DNA of 21,556 bases from Alg239-R122 sp041746135 (lineage in GTDB: Bacteria; Pseudomonadota; Alphaproteobacteria; Sphingomonadales; Sphingomonadaceae), in assembly GCA_041746135.1 (NCBI GenBank), contig JBGTHQ010000018.1, positions 1-21,556 of the forward strand, written 5' to 3'. Made by a program: the position numbers and the translations under genes. The notes beneath the pieces are model-generated. The model ran no database searches. It had not been told where the DNA came from and saw nothing but the letters and a program-made list of their open reading frames with translations. Shown here piece after piece: positions 1 through 8,127 of this stretch; positions within the stretch are counted from its first letter, which is position 1, and each line of letters opens with the position of its first letter.

Positions 1-55
1 CCCTGGCCTCCGCGCGGCGGCCTGCAGCTTCGGCGGCCTGGCGCGCACCGTTCAT
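1..55 (-). CDS. yraN: YraN (UPF0102) family protein, N-terminal fragment
   Basis: Only the first 18 codons are inside the window; the gene runs off the left edge. Its ATG shares four bases (ATGA) with the rsmI stop codon, which indicates translational coupling. The visible peptide, MNGARQAAEAAGRRAEAR, resembles the start of UPF0102/YraN proteins, which often begin with an Ala/Arg-rich AE..GR.AE stretch. YraN is a predicted Holliday-junction-resolvase-like nuclease fold of unknown physiological role, and it commonly follows rsmI in proteobacteria. The call rests on this short match plus gene order. Confidence 0.6.
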   Translation of the reverse strand, partial: MNGARQAAEAAGRRAEAR

Positions 56-912
56 GATTTCAGCGTAAGCGCCTGCGCATATAGCGCCTTGCGGTCGGCG
101 GCGAATTGCTTTGCCACCTGCCCCGCCGCTTTGCTGGTCGACATGGACTGCATGGCCTCGATGAGCGCGGCTTCGACAGCTTCGGGGTCTGCCTCGATAT
201 CCTCGTCTTCCGGCGACCCCACCGTGATGACGATTTCCCCCTTTGGCGGCGCGGTTTCATAAATCGCCGCCAGTTCTGTCAGGCTACCCGTCACAGTCTC
301 CTCGAATTTCTTGCTGATCTCGCGTGATACCGCAGCTTCGCGGCTCCCCAGTATCGTCGCCATCTGCGTCAGGCAGGCTGCCAGCCGCGGCCCGCTCTCA
401 TAAAAGACCAGCGTGGCCTGCAACTCCTTTACCGTTTCAAGTTCGCGGGCACGTGCGACCGGTTTGGAGGGCAGGAAACCCAGGAACATGAACCGGTCGG
501 TGGGCAGTCCGGAAAGCGTCAGCGCCGCTATGACTGCGCTTGCACCGGGCAGCGTCGTAACCGCAATCCCCGCTGCACGGGCATCGCGCACCAGTTTATA
601 GCCAGGATCGGATATAAGCGGCGTGCCCGCATCGCTGACCAAAGCTATCGCGCTATCGTGCATCTTGCCAATCAATGCGGTGCGGTCGCGGTCGCTGCTA
701 TGATCGTTATAGCGCACCATTTTCGTGGCAATTTTCATATGATGCAGCAATTTGCCCGTGACACGGCTGTCTTCACAGGCAATAAGGTCGCATCCGCGCA
801 GCACATCTGCTGCCCTCGGCGTCAGATCCGAAAGGTTGCCTATCGGCGTGGCAACGATATAAAGCCCCGCAGGATACGGAATTTTTGTTTGGGGGTCAGG
901 CGGTGCGGACAT
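52..912 (-). CDS. rsmI: 16S rRNA (cytidine(1402)-2'-O)-methyltransferase RsmI
   Basis: RsmI uses S-adenosylmethionine to 2'-O-methylate C1402 in the decoding centre of 16S rRNA. The 286-residue product has the family hallmarks: an N-terminal GLYIVATPIGNLSDLTPRA block, then ACEDSR, VSDAGTPLISDPG and LPGASAV, which form the SAM-binding tetrapyrrole-methylase fold, and a small C-terminal basic helical region. Its length is normal for the family. I chose the ATG at 912 (MSAPPD) because homologues start just before the GLYIVATP block; the reading frame stays open to 951, but those extra codons would run to within 4 bases of the divergent lipoprotein start. It is transcribed away from the lipoprotein gene and overlaps yraN downstream by 4 bases, so rsmI and yraN form an operon. 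Confidence 0.95.
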   Translation of the reverse strand: MSAPPDPQTKIPYPAGLYIVATPIGNLSDLTPRAADVLRGCDLIACEDSRVTGKLLHHMKIATKMVRYNDHSSDRDRTALIGKMHDSAIALVSDAGTPLISDPGYKLVRDARAAGIAVTTLPGASAVIAALTLSGLPTDRFMFLGFLPSKPVARARELETVKELQATLVFYESGPRLAACLTQMATILGSREAAVSREISKKFEETVTGSLTELAAIYETAPPKGEIVITVGSPEDEDIEADPEAVEAALIEAMQSMSTSKAAGQVAKQFAADRKALYAQALTLKS

Positions 913-954
913 AATAATGTGTTCATGGACCAATTCACAAGGGAGCGGCAAGCG

Positions 955-2184
955 ATGAAACGGGTAACGATCTTATTTTCTGGCCGAAATCCTGAAAATC
1001 GAACTATAAAGCGACAGCCGATATGGGCCATGCTGTGCAGTTTGCTGGCGATAGTCGCGCTGCCGGGCTGCCAGTCGCTCATTCCCAAAGGGCCCGTTGC
1101 TACCGAATCAGCGCGCCCGGAAGTGGAACGGCCGGTCGTCACCACCCCCGCACCCGTCACCAATGCCGTTACCAACGATAATGACCGTCACCGCGTCGCG
1201 CTCCTGTTGCCGCTGTCGGGCCGCAATGCGGGCATCGGCCAGTCGATCGCCAATGCTACCACCTTGGCGATACTGGATGCCGGAGCCAGCAATATCCGCA
1301 TCACCAGCTATGACACCGCCACCGGTGCGCGGGCGGCCGCCCAAAAAGCGATTGCCGACGGCAATAAATTGATCCTTGGCCCGCTTTTGAGCGAAAACGT
1401 CATCGCCGCTGCGGAAATTGCGAACTCCGCCAGTGTGCCGCTTATCAGTTTTTCCAACGATATCAGCGTGGCTGGCGGCAACGTGTATCTGATGGGTTTT
1501 ATGCCAAATCAGGCAATCGACCGGGTCGTTGAATATGCACGGTCGAAGGGACATAGCCGCTTTGCCGGGCTAGTCCCCGACGGTAAATACGGACAGCGGG
1601 CTTCTTCCGCGCTGCTGCGCTCGGTCAAGGATGCGGGCGGCAGCGTGGTCACTCTGCAGAAATTCGACCGCAGCAGCGCCTCGATGCGCGCGGCGATACA
1701 GCGCATGTCGCAAGATAGCGAATATGACGCGGTTTTGATCGCCGACAGTGGACGCACGGCAATTGCCGCACAACCGCTGATCCGCCAGAATGGCGGTAGC
1801 AACGCGCGTATATTGGGCACCGAATTGTGGAATACGGACAGCGATCTTGCGGCTTCGCCAGACATGAACGGTGCGTGGTTCGCCAGCGTTCCCGACACTT
1901 TATACCGCCAATATGCCAGCAAATACCAGACCCAGTTCGGGGCCGCGCCCTACCGCCTGTCGAGCCTGGGCTATGACAGCGTATTGCTGACCATCCGCAT
2001 CGCACGCGACTGGCAGGTGGGACGTGATTTTCCGATTGATCGGTTACTCGATCAAGATGGGTTCATGGGCATTGACGGAGCGTTCCGCTTCATGCCCAAC
2101 GGAACGGCGCAGCGGGCGCTGGAAGTGCAGGAAGTGCGCAGCGGCCGTTTCGCCGTGGTCTCGCCCGCACCTGGAAGCTTCTAA
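955..2184 (+). CDS. LppC/LpoA-like penicillin-binding protein activator lipoprotein
   Basis: The 409-residue protein has a hydrophobic segment (about 23-38) ending in a lipobox-like LPGC, so Cys39 would be the lipidated residue. A low-complexity Pro/Thr/Val linker (about 45-75) follows, then a type I periplasmic-binding-protein fold beginning RVALLLPLSGRNAGIGQ (about 80-400). This is the LppC family; its E. coli member LpoA activates the peptidoglycan synthase PBP1A from the outer membrane. The N-terminal TPR domain of LpoA is absent, as is usual in alphaproteobacteria, so activation of a penicillin-binding protein is inferred. The ATG at 955 has GGGAG about ten bases upstream; the in-frame ATG at 925 lacks a ribosome site. 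Placement next to rsmI and yraN is the common proteobacterial arrangement. Confidence 0.85.
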   Translation: MKRVTILFSGRNPENRTIKRQPIWAMLCSLLAIVALPGCQSLIPKGPVATESARPEVERPVVTTPAPVTNAVTNDNDRHRVALLLPLSGRNAGIGQSIANATTLAILDAGASNIRITSYDTATGARAAAQKAIADGNKLILGPLLSENVIAAAEIANSASVPLISFSNDISVAGGNVYLMGFMPNQAIDRVVEYARSKGHSRFAGLVPDGKYGQRASSALLRSVKDAGGSVVTLQKFDRSSASMRAAIQRMSQDSEYDAVLIADSGRTAIAAQPLIRQNGGSNARILGTELWNTDSDLAASPDMNGAWFASVPDTLYRQYASKYQTQFGAAPYRLSSLGYDSVLLTIRIARDWQVGRDFPIDRLLDQDGFMGIDGAFRFMPNGTAQRALEVQEVRSGRFAVVSPAPGSF

Positions 2185-2203
2185 AAAACATCGGTTACTG
2201 CAT

Positions 2204-2239
2204 AAAAAAAGCCGCTCCGGTATGTCGGGGCGGCTTTTT
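2204..2239. terminator. Bidirectional intrinsic terminator
   Basis: An eight-base stem (GCCGCTCC at 2211-2218 with GGGGCGGC at 2227-2234, one G-T wobble) is flanked by seven A on the left and five T on the right. It therefore reads as a Rho-independent terminator on both strands and lies between the converging lipoprotein and transaldolase genes. Confidence 0.9.
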
Positions 2240-2256
2240 CGTTCTGCTGGATTAGT

Positions 2257-2910
2257 CTAGCCGATATTCTGACCGGTTTCCTTCCAGTCCTTCAAAAAGC
2301 CTTCAATTCCCTTATCGGTCAGCACATGCTTGAACAGGCTGCGGATCACATCGGGCGGCATCGTGCCGACATCCGCCCCGATCCGCGCGCTTTCCAGAAC
2401 GTGGATAGGATGGCGGATCGAGGCCACCAAAATTTCGGTATCGAACGCGTAATTGTCGTAGATCAGGCGGATATCGCTGATCAGGCTCATGCCATCGAAG
2501 CCATTGTCATCATGGCGGCCCACGAACGGCGAGATGAACGACGCCCCGGCTTTGGCCGCGAGCAGTGCCTGATTGGCCGAAAAGCATAAGGTCACATTGA
2601 CCATCGTGCCTTCGCCGGTCAGCGCTTTGCAGGTCTTAAGCCCGTCTATGGTGAGCGGCACCTTGACACAGACATTGTCCGCGATTTTGCGCAGAATTTC
2701 GGCTTCTTTCATCATGGTATCATGATCGAGCGCAACGACTTCGGCAGAGACCGGTCCATCGGTCAGCCCGCAGATTTCCCTGGTAACTTCCTGTATGTCA
2801 CGGCCCGATTTCTTGATCAGCGATGGATTGGTGGTGACACCGTCGACCATACCGGTGGCGGCAAGATCGGCAATTTCGGCAGTATCGGCTGTATCGACAA
2901 AAAATTTCAT
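2257..2910 (-). CDS. Transaldolase / fructose-6-phosphate aldolase (Fsa/TalC family)
   Basis: This 217-residue protein belongs to the short class of transaldolases (MipB/TalC/Fsa). Family members either transfer dihydroxyacetone units in the pentose phosphate pathway or cleave fructose 6-phosphate. Visible signature parts are MKFFVDTADTAEI at the start (Asp6), GVTTNPSL (Asn28), and NVCVKVPLT, in which Lys83 is the expected Schiff-base lysine. The NVTLCFSANQALLAAKAGASFISPFVGR block and the C-terminal DVGTMPP stretch are also typical. The ATG at 2910 has AGGAGA upstream and matches the usual N-terminus; the open frame to 2955 is not needed. Sequence alone does not separate transaldolase from fructose-6-phosphate aldolase activity, although most proteobacterial members of this length are annotated as transaldolase. 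Confidence 0.93.
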   Translation of the reverse strand: MKFFVDTADTAEIADLAATGMVDGVTTNPSLIKKSGRDIQEVTREICGLTDGPVSAEVVALDHDTMMKEAEILRKIADNVCVKVPLTIDGLKTCKALTGEGTMVNVTLCFSANQALLAAKAGASFISPFVGRHDDNGFDGMSLISDIRLIYDNYAFDTEILVASIRHPIHVLESARIGADVGTMPPDVIRSLFKHVLTDKGIEGFLKDWKETGQNIG

Positions 2911-3039
2911 GGTGCTGGCGGTCTCCTGATAAATGGCAATCGAGTCGCGCCGCACTATAGCGCGGCAACGCCGCTATGGCAGCAGCGATGCCATAAAAAT
3001 CTGGATTGCGCTTGCTGCGGACCGGTTATCCGCAACTGC

Positions 3040-3720
3040 CTATATAATTCCCGTGCCGAAAACCCCGATCAACAACGGATCGTTCGTGCTGCGCGGATTG
3101 GCGCGGACATTGGCTTCCTGCGCACCGATTGCATCCCAGATCGCATTATCCGCACGTGCGGAAATATCGCGGACGAGCCCGGTAAAATCTATGCCCGATG
3201 CCACGCTGAGCGCACGGCTGATAATACCGTCGTCGAACAGGCGCAATCCTTCGCCGATACCCGGCAGCATGGCGTCCACCAGCGCGCGGCCCATCGTGCC
3301 GCGGAGATACGACGTTGCCGCTTGTGGGCCGCCGCGGATCAGCGCGGCAGCATCGGCTATGGATATGTTGCGCACTGCGTCGGCGACCAACGGTGCCGCG
3401 CGTTCGGCGCCTTTTTCGGCCGCCAGATTGACCTGCCGCTGCAAGGAATTGCGAAATGCGCCGCTGCGCAGCACCGTTGCCAATATGCTGCGGCTGCCCG
3501 CGCCGCCCAGTTCCGGCGGCAGGTCGATGCGCGCCAACTGGCTGTCATAAAAACCGCCCGGCTGCAGCAGCGCGGCGAACGCATTTTGCGACGATATGGT
3601 GAGCAGTCGGCGGATCGCTTCGGTCAGGCTGTATCCGGGCAAGGACGCACATCCGGGAAGGCTCAACAGTGCGACTGCACCCCCAGCCCCCAATACAATA
3701 CGGCGGTTTATTGCGGGCAT
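3040..3720 (-). CDS. DUF4197 family putative lipoprotein
   Basis: The protein has 226 residues. The N-terminus carries an Arg-Arg pair (NRRIVLG) and a hydrophobic stretch ending in LPGC, which suggests an exported lipoprotein; Tat export is possible but the motif is weak. The remainder matches DUF4197 in length and motifs: SLTEAIRRLLTISSQNAF, the GFY...IDLP block, the AAEKGAERAAPLVADAVRNISIADAAALIRGG region, and AATSYLRGTMGRALVDAMLPGI. The function of DUF4197 is unknown. The start at 3720 has AGGAGAA seven bases upstream; the longer frame to 3765 would begin inside the predicted promoter. The gene is divergent from priA and lies about 130 bases upstream of the transaldolase gene on the same strand, in an interval with no evident gene. 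Confidence 0.87.
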   Translation of the reverse strand: MPAINRRIVLGAGGAVALLSLPGCASLPGYSLTEAIRRLLTISSQNAFAALLQPGGFYDSQLARIDLPPELGGAGSRSILATVLRSGAFRNSLQRQVNLAAEKGAERAAPLVADAVRNISIADAAALIRGGPQAATSYLRGTMGRALVDAMLPGIGEGLRLFDDGIISRALSVASGIDFTGLVRDISARADNAIWDAIGAQEANVRANPRSTNDPLLIGVFGTGII

Positions 3721-3747
3721 CGATCTTTCTCCTGTAATTTTTTCATG

Positions 3748-3775
3748 ATTATCATAAAACCGCACTTATGAACAA
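3748..3775 (-). promoter_or_regulatory. Predicted sigma70-type promoter of the DUF4197 gene with overlapping dyad
   Basis: Read on the minus strand, TTGTTC is followed after 16 bases by GATAAT, placing transcription start near 3740, about 20 bases before the start codon. An 11-base near-perfect inverted repeat, ATGATTATCAT (3745-3755), covers the -10 element and could be an operator. No experimental support is available from sequence. Confidence 0.45.
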
Positions 3776-3889
3776 AGTCTGTTCGCCTTGCGCAAAATTG
3801 CGGATTGGCGGTTCGGCTTGCTTACGGATGGACCCGATCAAAAACCTGCGGCACGCGCAAACGATGACGAAAGCCAAAATGCGCCCTAT

Positions 3890-6076
3890 ATGCCGCATAT
3901 GAATCGCGTCCGCCTCTTCATTCTCAACGCCGCGCTCGGCCCGCTGGATTACAAAGTACCAGACGGCATGGACGTCGAATATGGCTCTATTGTCGAAGCG
4001 CCGCTCGGTCCGCGCAAGATAATCGGGATCGTCTGGGACGGGGAGTTCTACCCTGAATTTTTCGATGTGGCGGATGCACCGGCGGACAAATTGCGCCCGC
4101 TGCTCGATGTGCTCGACGTCCCACCGTTGAAAGCGGAGCTCCGCCGCCTCATCGAATGGACCGCGGATTACTATCTCGCCAGCCTGGCGGGCGTGGCGCG
4201 CATGGCCTTGTCGTCGAGCGCGGCCCTGCGCGGCAGTCTGACCATGACCGAATACCGCCTGACCGGCGAGATGCCGACGCGCATGACACCGCAGCGGCAG
4301 AACGTGTTCGATGCGCTGGGGGGCGAACAGGCCACCGTGCGCGAACTGGCCGAAATGGCAGGCGTCTCGGACGGAGTTATTCGCGGTCTCGTCAACGCAG
4401 GCATTATGGAAGCGTTCAGTGTCAGTGTCGACAGGCCCTATCCACTGCCGCAGGCGGATTTCGCGCCGCCGCAATTGAGTGCGGAACAGGAACGCGTCGC
4501 CAAAGTGATGCGCGAAGCGGTAAAAGACCGCCAATTCGCGCCTTTCCTGCTCGACGGCGTCACCGGGTCGGGCAAGACCGAAGTTTATTTCGAGGCTGTG
4601 GCAGAGGCGCTGCGACAAGACCGGCAAGTGCTCGTGCTGCTTCCCGAAATCGCGCTGACCCAGCCGTTCCTGAAGCGTTTCGAAGCGCGGTTCGGCGCAG
4701 CCCCGGTTGCCTGGCATTCGGGGCTCAAACAGGGGGAGCGGCGCCGCGCATGGCGCGCAGTGGCCAAGGGACGCGCCCGGGTAGTTGTCGGGGCGCGCTC
4801 CTCGCTGTTCCTGCCCTATGACAATCTCGGCCTTATCATCGTCGACGAAGCGCATGAAGCCAGTTTCAAACAGGAGGAAGGCGTGCGCTATAATGCCCGC
4901 GATGTCGCAGTGATGCGCGCGCATTTCGAAAAATTCCCCGTGATTTTGGCCAGCGCAACGCCAGCGATAGAAAGCCGTCACATGGCGGAGCTTGGCAAAT
5001 ACCGCGCGCTCGAATTGCCCGCGCGTTTCGGCGGAGCGACTCTGCCCGAGCTTGCCGCCATCGACCTGACGCAGGACCCGCCCGAACGCGGCAAATGGAT
5101 TGCGCCGCCCCTCGTGAAAGCGATGCAGGAAACGCTCGACAAGAACGAACAGTCGCTCTTGTTCCTCAACCGGCGCGGTTTTGCGCCGCTGACGCTGTGC
5201 CGCACTTGCGGCCACCGGTTCCAGTGTCCCCATTGCACCGCATGGATGGTCGAGCACCGGCTGGTGGCCCGGCTCGCCTGCCATCATTGCGGCCACACCA
5301 TGCCGCCGCCCGAGGCTTGTCCCGAATGCGGCGAAACCGATTGCCTCGTCGCCTGCGGCCCCGGCGTCGAACGCATTGGCGACGAGGTGCGCGAACTGTT
5401 TCCCGGCGCCCGCATCGCCATCATCACATCCGACACCATATGGTCGCCTGAAAAAGCCGCGCAGTTCGTCGCGGATGTGGAAAACGGCGCAATCGATATC
5501 ATTATCGGCACGCAACTGGTGACCAAGGGCTATCACTTCCCCAATCTCACGCTGGTCGGGGTGATCGACGCGGATATCGGTCTTGAAGGCGGCGATCTGC
5601 GCGCCGCCGAGCGCTCTTTCCAGCAAATAGCGCAAGTCGCAGGCCGCGCGGGACGTGCCCACAAACCGGGCCGCGTTTTCATCCAGACGCGAAGTCCGCA
5701 GGCACCGGTCATCGACGCGCTGGTCAAGGGAGACCGCGAGGCATTCTACGCCGCCGAAACAGAGAGCCGCCGCAGTGCCGGCGTACCGCCCTTCGGCAGG
5801 CTGGCTGCCATCATTATCTCGTCAGAGGACAATGCCGAGGCGCTTGGCGTCGCACGTGCTATCGGTGGCTGCGCTCCCGCCGCCGACGGTTTGTACGTAT
5901 ATGGCCCCGCCCCTGCGCCGCTGGCGATGCTGCGCGGACGCCACCGGCACCGGCTGCTCGTGCATGCGGGCCGGACCGTGGAAATGCAGAAAATCATCCG
6001 CGACTGGCTCGGCCAGATCGAGTGGCCGCGCGGCGTGCGGGTGGCCGTCGATGTCGATCCGTACAGCTTCGTATGA
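3890..6076 (+). CDS. priA: Primosomal protein N' (replication restart helicase PriA)
   Basis: PriA recognises stalled forks and D-loops and reloads the replicative helicase. The protein is about 728 residues, normal for the family. In order: an N-terminal 3'-DNA-binding domain (VRLFILNAALGPLDYKVPDG), a winged-helix region (about 100-190), helicase motif I GVTGSGKT (Lys229), motif II DEAH (319-322) followed by the PriA signature FKQEEGVRYNARD, then a cysteine-rich zinc-binding insert (CRTCGHRFQCPHC, CHHCG, CPECG), and the second helicase lobe with QVAGRAGRA. The frame is open back to a TTG at 3788, but homologues start close to the MNRVRLFILN stretch. ATGs at 3890 and 3899 are both possible and neither has a strong ribosome site, so the exact start is uncertain by three codons. 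Confidence 0.95.
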   Translation: MPHMNRVRLFILNAALGPLDYKVPDGMDVEYGSIVEAPLGPRKIIGIVWDGEFYPEFFDVADAPADKLRPLLDVLDVPPLKAELRRLIEWTADYYLASLAGVARMALSSSAALRGSLTMTEYRLTGEMPTRMTPQRQNVFDALGGEQATVRELAEMAGVSDGVIRGLVNAGIMEAFSVSVDRPYPLPQADFAPPQLSAEQERVAKVMREAVKDRQFAPFLLDGVTGSGKTEVYFEAVAEALRQDRQVLVLLPEIALTQPFLKRFEARFGAAPVAWHSGLKQGERRRAWRAVAKGRARVVVGARSSLFLPYDNLGLIIVDEAHEASFKQEEGVRYNARDVAVMRAHFEKFPVILASATPAIESRHMAELGKYRALELPARFGGATLPELAAIDLTQDPPERGKWIAPPLVKAMQETLDKNEQSLLFLNRRGFAPLTLCRTCGHRFQCPHCTAWMVEHRLVARLACHHCGHTMPPPEACPECGETDCLVACGPGVERIGDEVRELFPGARIAIITSDTIWSPEKAAQFVADVENGAIDIIIGTQLVTKGYHFPNLTLVGVIDADIGLEGGDLRAAERSFQQIAQVAGRAGRAHKPGRVFIQTRSPQAPVIDALVKGDREAFYAAETESRRSAGVPPFGRLAAIIISSEDNAEALGVARAIGGCAPAADGLYVYGPAPAPLAMLRGRHRHRLLVHAGRTVEMQKIIRDWLGQIEWPRGVRVAVDVDPYSFV

Positions 6077-6152
6077 CGATAAAGCCCTTGTGCGCAGCGC
6101 GCCGCACTGTCAGAAAAGCGGGCCTGTACGCCAATAGGATCGGGAACATTAT

Positions 6153-7697
6153 ATGCGCGTCATACTGAAAATCACCTTATTGTGGCTTGGCCTGCTCGCG
6201 ACCCTGATCCTGCCAGCTGTACCGCTACAGGCCGATCCCGCCGATATCAGTGCGACCAGCCGCTCGGTCGTGCGTATCGTGCTGGTGGCAAGGGATGGCG
6301 AGCGCACGCATTTTATAGGCCATGGCAGCGGTGTCGTGATCGCGCCCGACAAGGTCCTCACCAATGCGCATGTCGTGGCGATGGTCCGCGATGATCCGAG
6401 CGTCGTGATCGGCGTCATCCCGTCGCAGGGCAGCAAGAGCTATGGCGGCAAAATCCTGTCCTATTCGCCTGCCAACGATCTGGCCGTCATCCAGATCGAA
6501 GGCGGAACCCTTCCCGCCGCCACGCTGTATCCGGTTGCCCCCGTCGACGGATCGAGCGTCGTCGCAATCGGCTATCCCGCCGCCGTGGACAGGGCGCAGG
6601 GCCTGCAGATCGGCGACATGATCGCGCCGATGGCTCCGGTCAAGACGCCCGGCGTGATCTCTGGCGGGCGCGCGTCGCGCGACATGGATACATTGCTGCA
6701 TACCGCACCGATCGCCAGCGGCAATAGCGGCGGACCGCTGGTCGACACCTGCGGGCGCGTCATCGGCATTAACAGCTTCGGTTCGCTGTCGGACGGCAAC
6801 GATGCCGAATTTGGTTTCGCCGTATCCGCCCGCGAAATCGCGCAATTCCTGCGTAACGCCAAAATCCGTTTCAGCAGCAGCGATGCCGTATGCCGTTCGA
6901 ATGCCGACCTCACCCGCGAAGAGGAACGCCGCCAGATGGCCGAACTCCAGCGGCAGGCCGAAATCGACCGCACCGCCAATGCCGAACGTTTGCTTGCGCA
7001 GCAGAATGCCGGACGGATGGCCGATATGGAAATCATGTCCGCGCGCGAAAACCGCATGGCGATCGCCGCATTGCTTTTGGCCCTATCGGTCGTTGCGGGC
7101 GGCGCGGGCTTCATCTTCTACGACCGCGGAAACCGCAATGCGGGACTGGCCGCTATGGGCGCGGCCGGCCTGCTGCTGATCGGTGCGACCCTGATTTTCA
7201 TCACCCGCCCCGGCTATGCCGAGCGCGAGGATCGTATCGCCGCGATACTGGAGGAAACCGCTCCCTCTGTGCAGATCGGCATGACCAGCTTTGCAGGAAC
7301 AAATATCTGCATGCTCAACAAGGACCGCAGCCGTATCACGGTCAGCGAAACGGAACGGATCGAACTGCAATGGACCGATGGCGGCTGCATTAACGGCCGC
7401 ACGCAATATGGCCGCGAGGGCACCCGCTGGTCGCGGATTTTCGTGCCCAACAGCGAACAGACGGTTTCCGTCAGCAGCTTCGATCCGAACAAGGGCGCAT
7501 TTCGCATCGAGCGCTATCTGCTCGGGCTCGACACCATGTCGGACGCCCGCACGGTGCGGCAACGCTATTCCAACAAAAGCTGCACCGCAGACCCAGATCG
7601 CCAAAGCGAACTCGAAGACATGCAGAAAGCGCTTCGCCAAACCCTGCCCGCTCAGCCCAATGAAGTGCTGGTCTATGACTGCAAGCCGAAACCTTAA
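6153..7697 (+). CDS. Membrane-anchored trypsin-like serine protease with C-terminal extension
   Basis: This 514-residue protein begins with a signal peptide (about 1-27, ending LQA). A chymotrypsin/HtrA-like protease domain follows (about 30-240) with an intact predicted triad: His73 in TNAHVV, Asp109 in ANDLAVI and Ser192 in GNSGGP. There is no PDZ domain. Instead, a charged, probably coiled-coil segment (252-300) leads into two transmembrane helices (about 303-323 and 331-350). A C-terminal domain of about 160 residues then contains four cysteines (386, 412, 477, 510), which I do not recognise. The predicted topology places both protease and C-terminal domain in the periplasm. The substrate is unknown. 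It starts 76 bases after priA on the same strand; its stop overlaps the stop of the convergent VOC gene by three bases. Confidence 0.83.
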   Translation: MRVILKITLLWLGLLATLILPAVPLQADPADISATSRSVVRIVLVARDGERTHFIGHGSGVVIAPDKVLTNAHVVAMVRDDPSVVIGVIPSQGSKSYGGKILSYSPANDLAVIQIEGGTLPAATLYPVAPVDGSSVVAIGYPAAVDRAQGLQIGDMIAPMAPVKTPGVISGGRASRDMDTLLHTAPIASGNSGGPLVDTCGRVIGINSFGSLSDGNDAEFGFAVSAREIAQFLRNAKIRFSSSDAVCRSNADLTREEERRQMAELQRQAEIDRTANAERLLAQQNAGRMADMEIMSARENRMAIAALLLALSVVAGGAGFIFYDRGNRNAGLAAMGAAGLLLIGATLIFITRPGYAEREDRIAAILEETAPSVQIGMTSFAGTNICMLNKDRSRITVSETERIELQWTDGGCINGRTQYGREGTRWSRIFVPNSEQTVSVSSFDPNKGAFRIERYLLGLDTMSDARTVRQRYSNKSCTADPDRQSELEDMQKALRQTLPAQPNEVLVYDCKPKP

Positions 7698-8062
7698 GCG
7701 AGTGGCTGTGCAAACATCATGGTGTTGCCGTCGGGATCGTAAAAAGTCAGTAATTTGACCATGCCGTCTATCGTCTGGATATCGCCATCCTGTCTGACAT
7801 CATTCGCATCAAGCTGGCGCTTGGCGGATTCCATATCAACCACGCTCCAAGTCGGCGTCGCCCCGCCGCCCGTTTCCACTTTTTCGATGGCGCTTAATCC
7901 AAGCACAACGTCAGTGACACCCGTTTTCATCTCGCACCACTGGATTTCATCGATACGCCGCAGCACTTTAAAGCCGAGCACCTTTTCGTACCATCCTATG
8001 CTGACATCCAGGTCACTGACCCCAATCACGCAGGTCAGTTCGTTTACATATTGAATTTTCAT
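7694..8062 (-). CDS. VOC superfamily (glyoxalase/bleomycin-resistance fold) protein
   Basis: The 122-residue length and layout are those of a single-chain VOC protein: two beta-alpha-beta-beta-beta modules, with VSDLDVSIGWYEKVLGFKVLRR in the first and FYDPDGNTMMFAQPL in the second. In metal-dependent members the first strand carries a His and the last strand a Glu; here these positions appear to be Thr/Cys and Phe/Ala, so a classical glyoxalase I metal site looks incomplete. The substrate is unknown. The start has AGGAG upstream. The gene is divergent from a tandem HxlR-type regulator (58-base gap) that probably controls it. Its stop overlaps the protease stop in convergent orientation. Confidence 0.85.
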   Translation of the reverse strand: MKIQYVNELTCVIGVSDLDVSIGWYEKVLGFKVLRRIDEIQWCEMKTGVTDVVLGLSAIEKVETGGGATPTWSVVDMESAKRQLDANDVRQDGDIQTIDGMVKLLTFYDPDGNTMMFAQPLA

Positions 8063-8100
8063 AGCCTCATTCTCCTTTATCCTTGCATTTCACTCCTATT

Positions 8101-8127
8101 TGTATAGTTAGTATAAATATATGTCAA
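8101..8127 (-). promoter_or_regulatory. Predicted VOC-gene promoter overlapping a dyad (candidate HxlR operator)
   Basis: On the minus strand a perfect TTGACA (8122-8127) is followed, after a short 15-base spacer, by TATACA (8101-8106). An imperfect dyad, TATAGTTAGTATA (8103-8115), overlaps the -10 element and ends five bases before the regulator's ATG. A protein bound there could repress both genes. The position supports an operator; the short spacer lowers confidence in the promoter. Confidence 0.45.

Noticed and set aside
658..954. Upstream extension of the LppC-like lipoprotein frame
   Set aside because: It runs over rsmI, lacks a ribosome site and would bury the signal peptide; the ATG at 955 has GGGAG upstream.
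2941..2985. Imperfect inverted repeat between the transaldolase and DUF4197 genes (GCGGC/GCCGC core)
   Set aside because: The stem is broken by a bulge and there is no T-tract on either strand, so I cannot call it a terminator or a regulatory RNA.
3752..5662. A 636-codon antisense open frame across priA
   Set aside because: It is a shadow of priA, which has all helicase and zinc motifs; the antisense product is low-complexity and unrecognisable.
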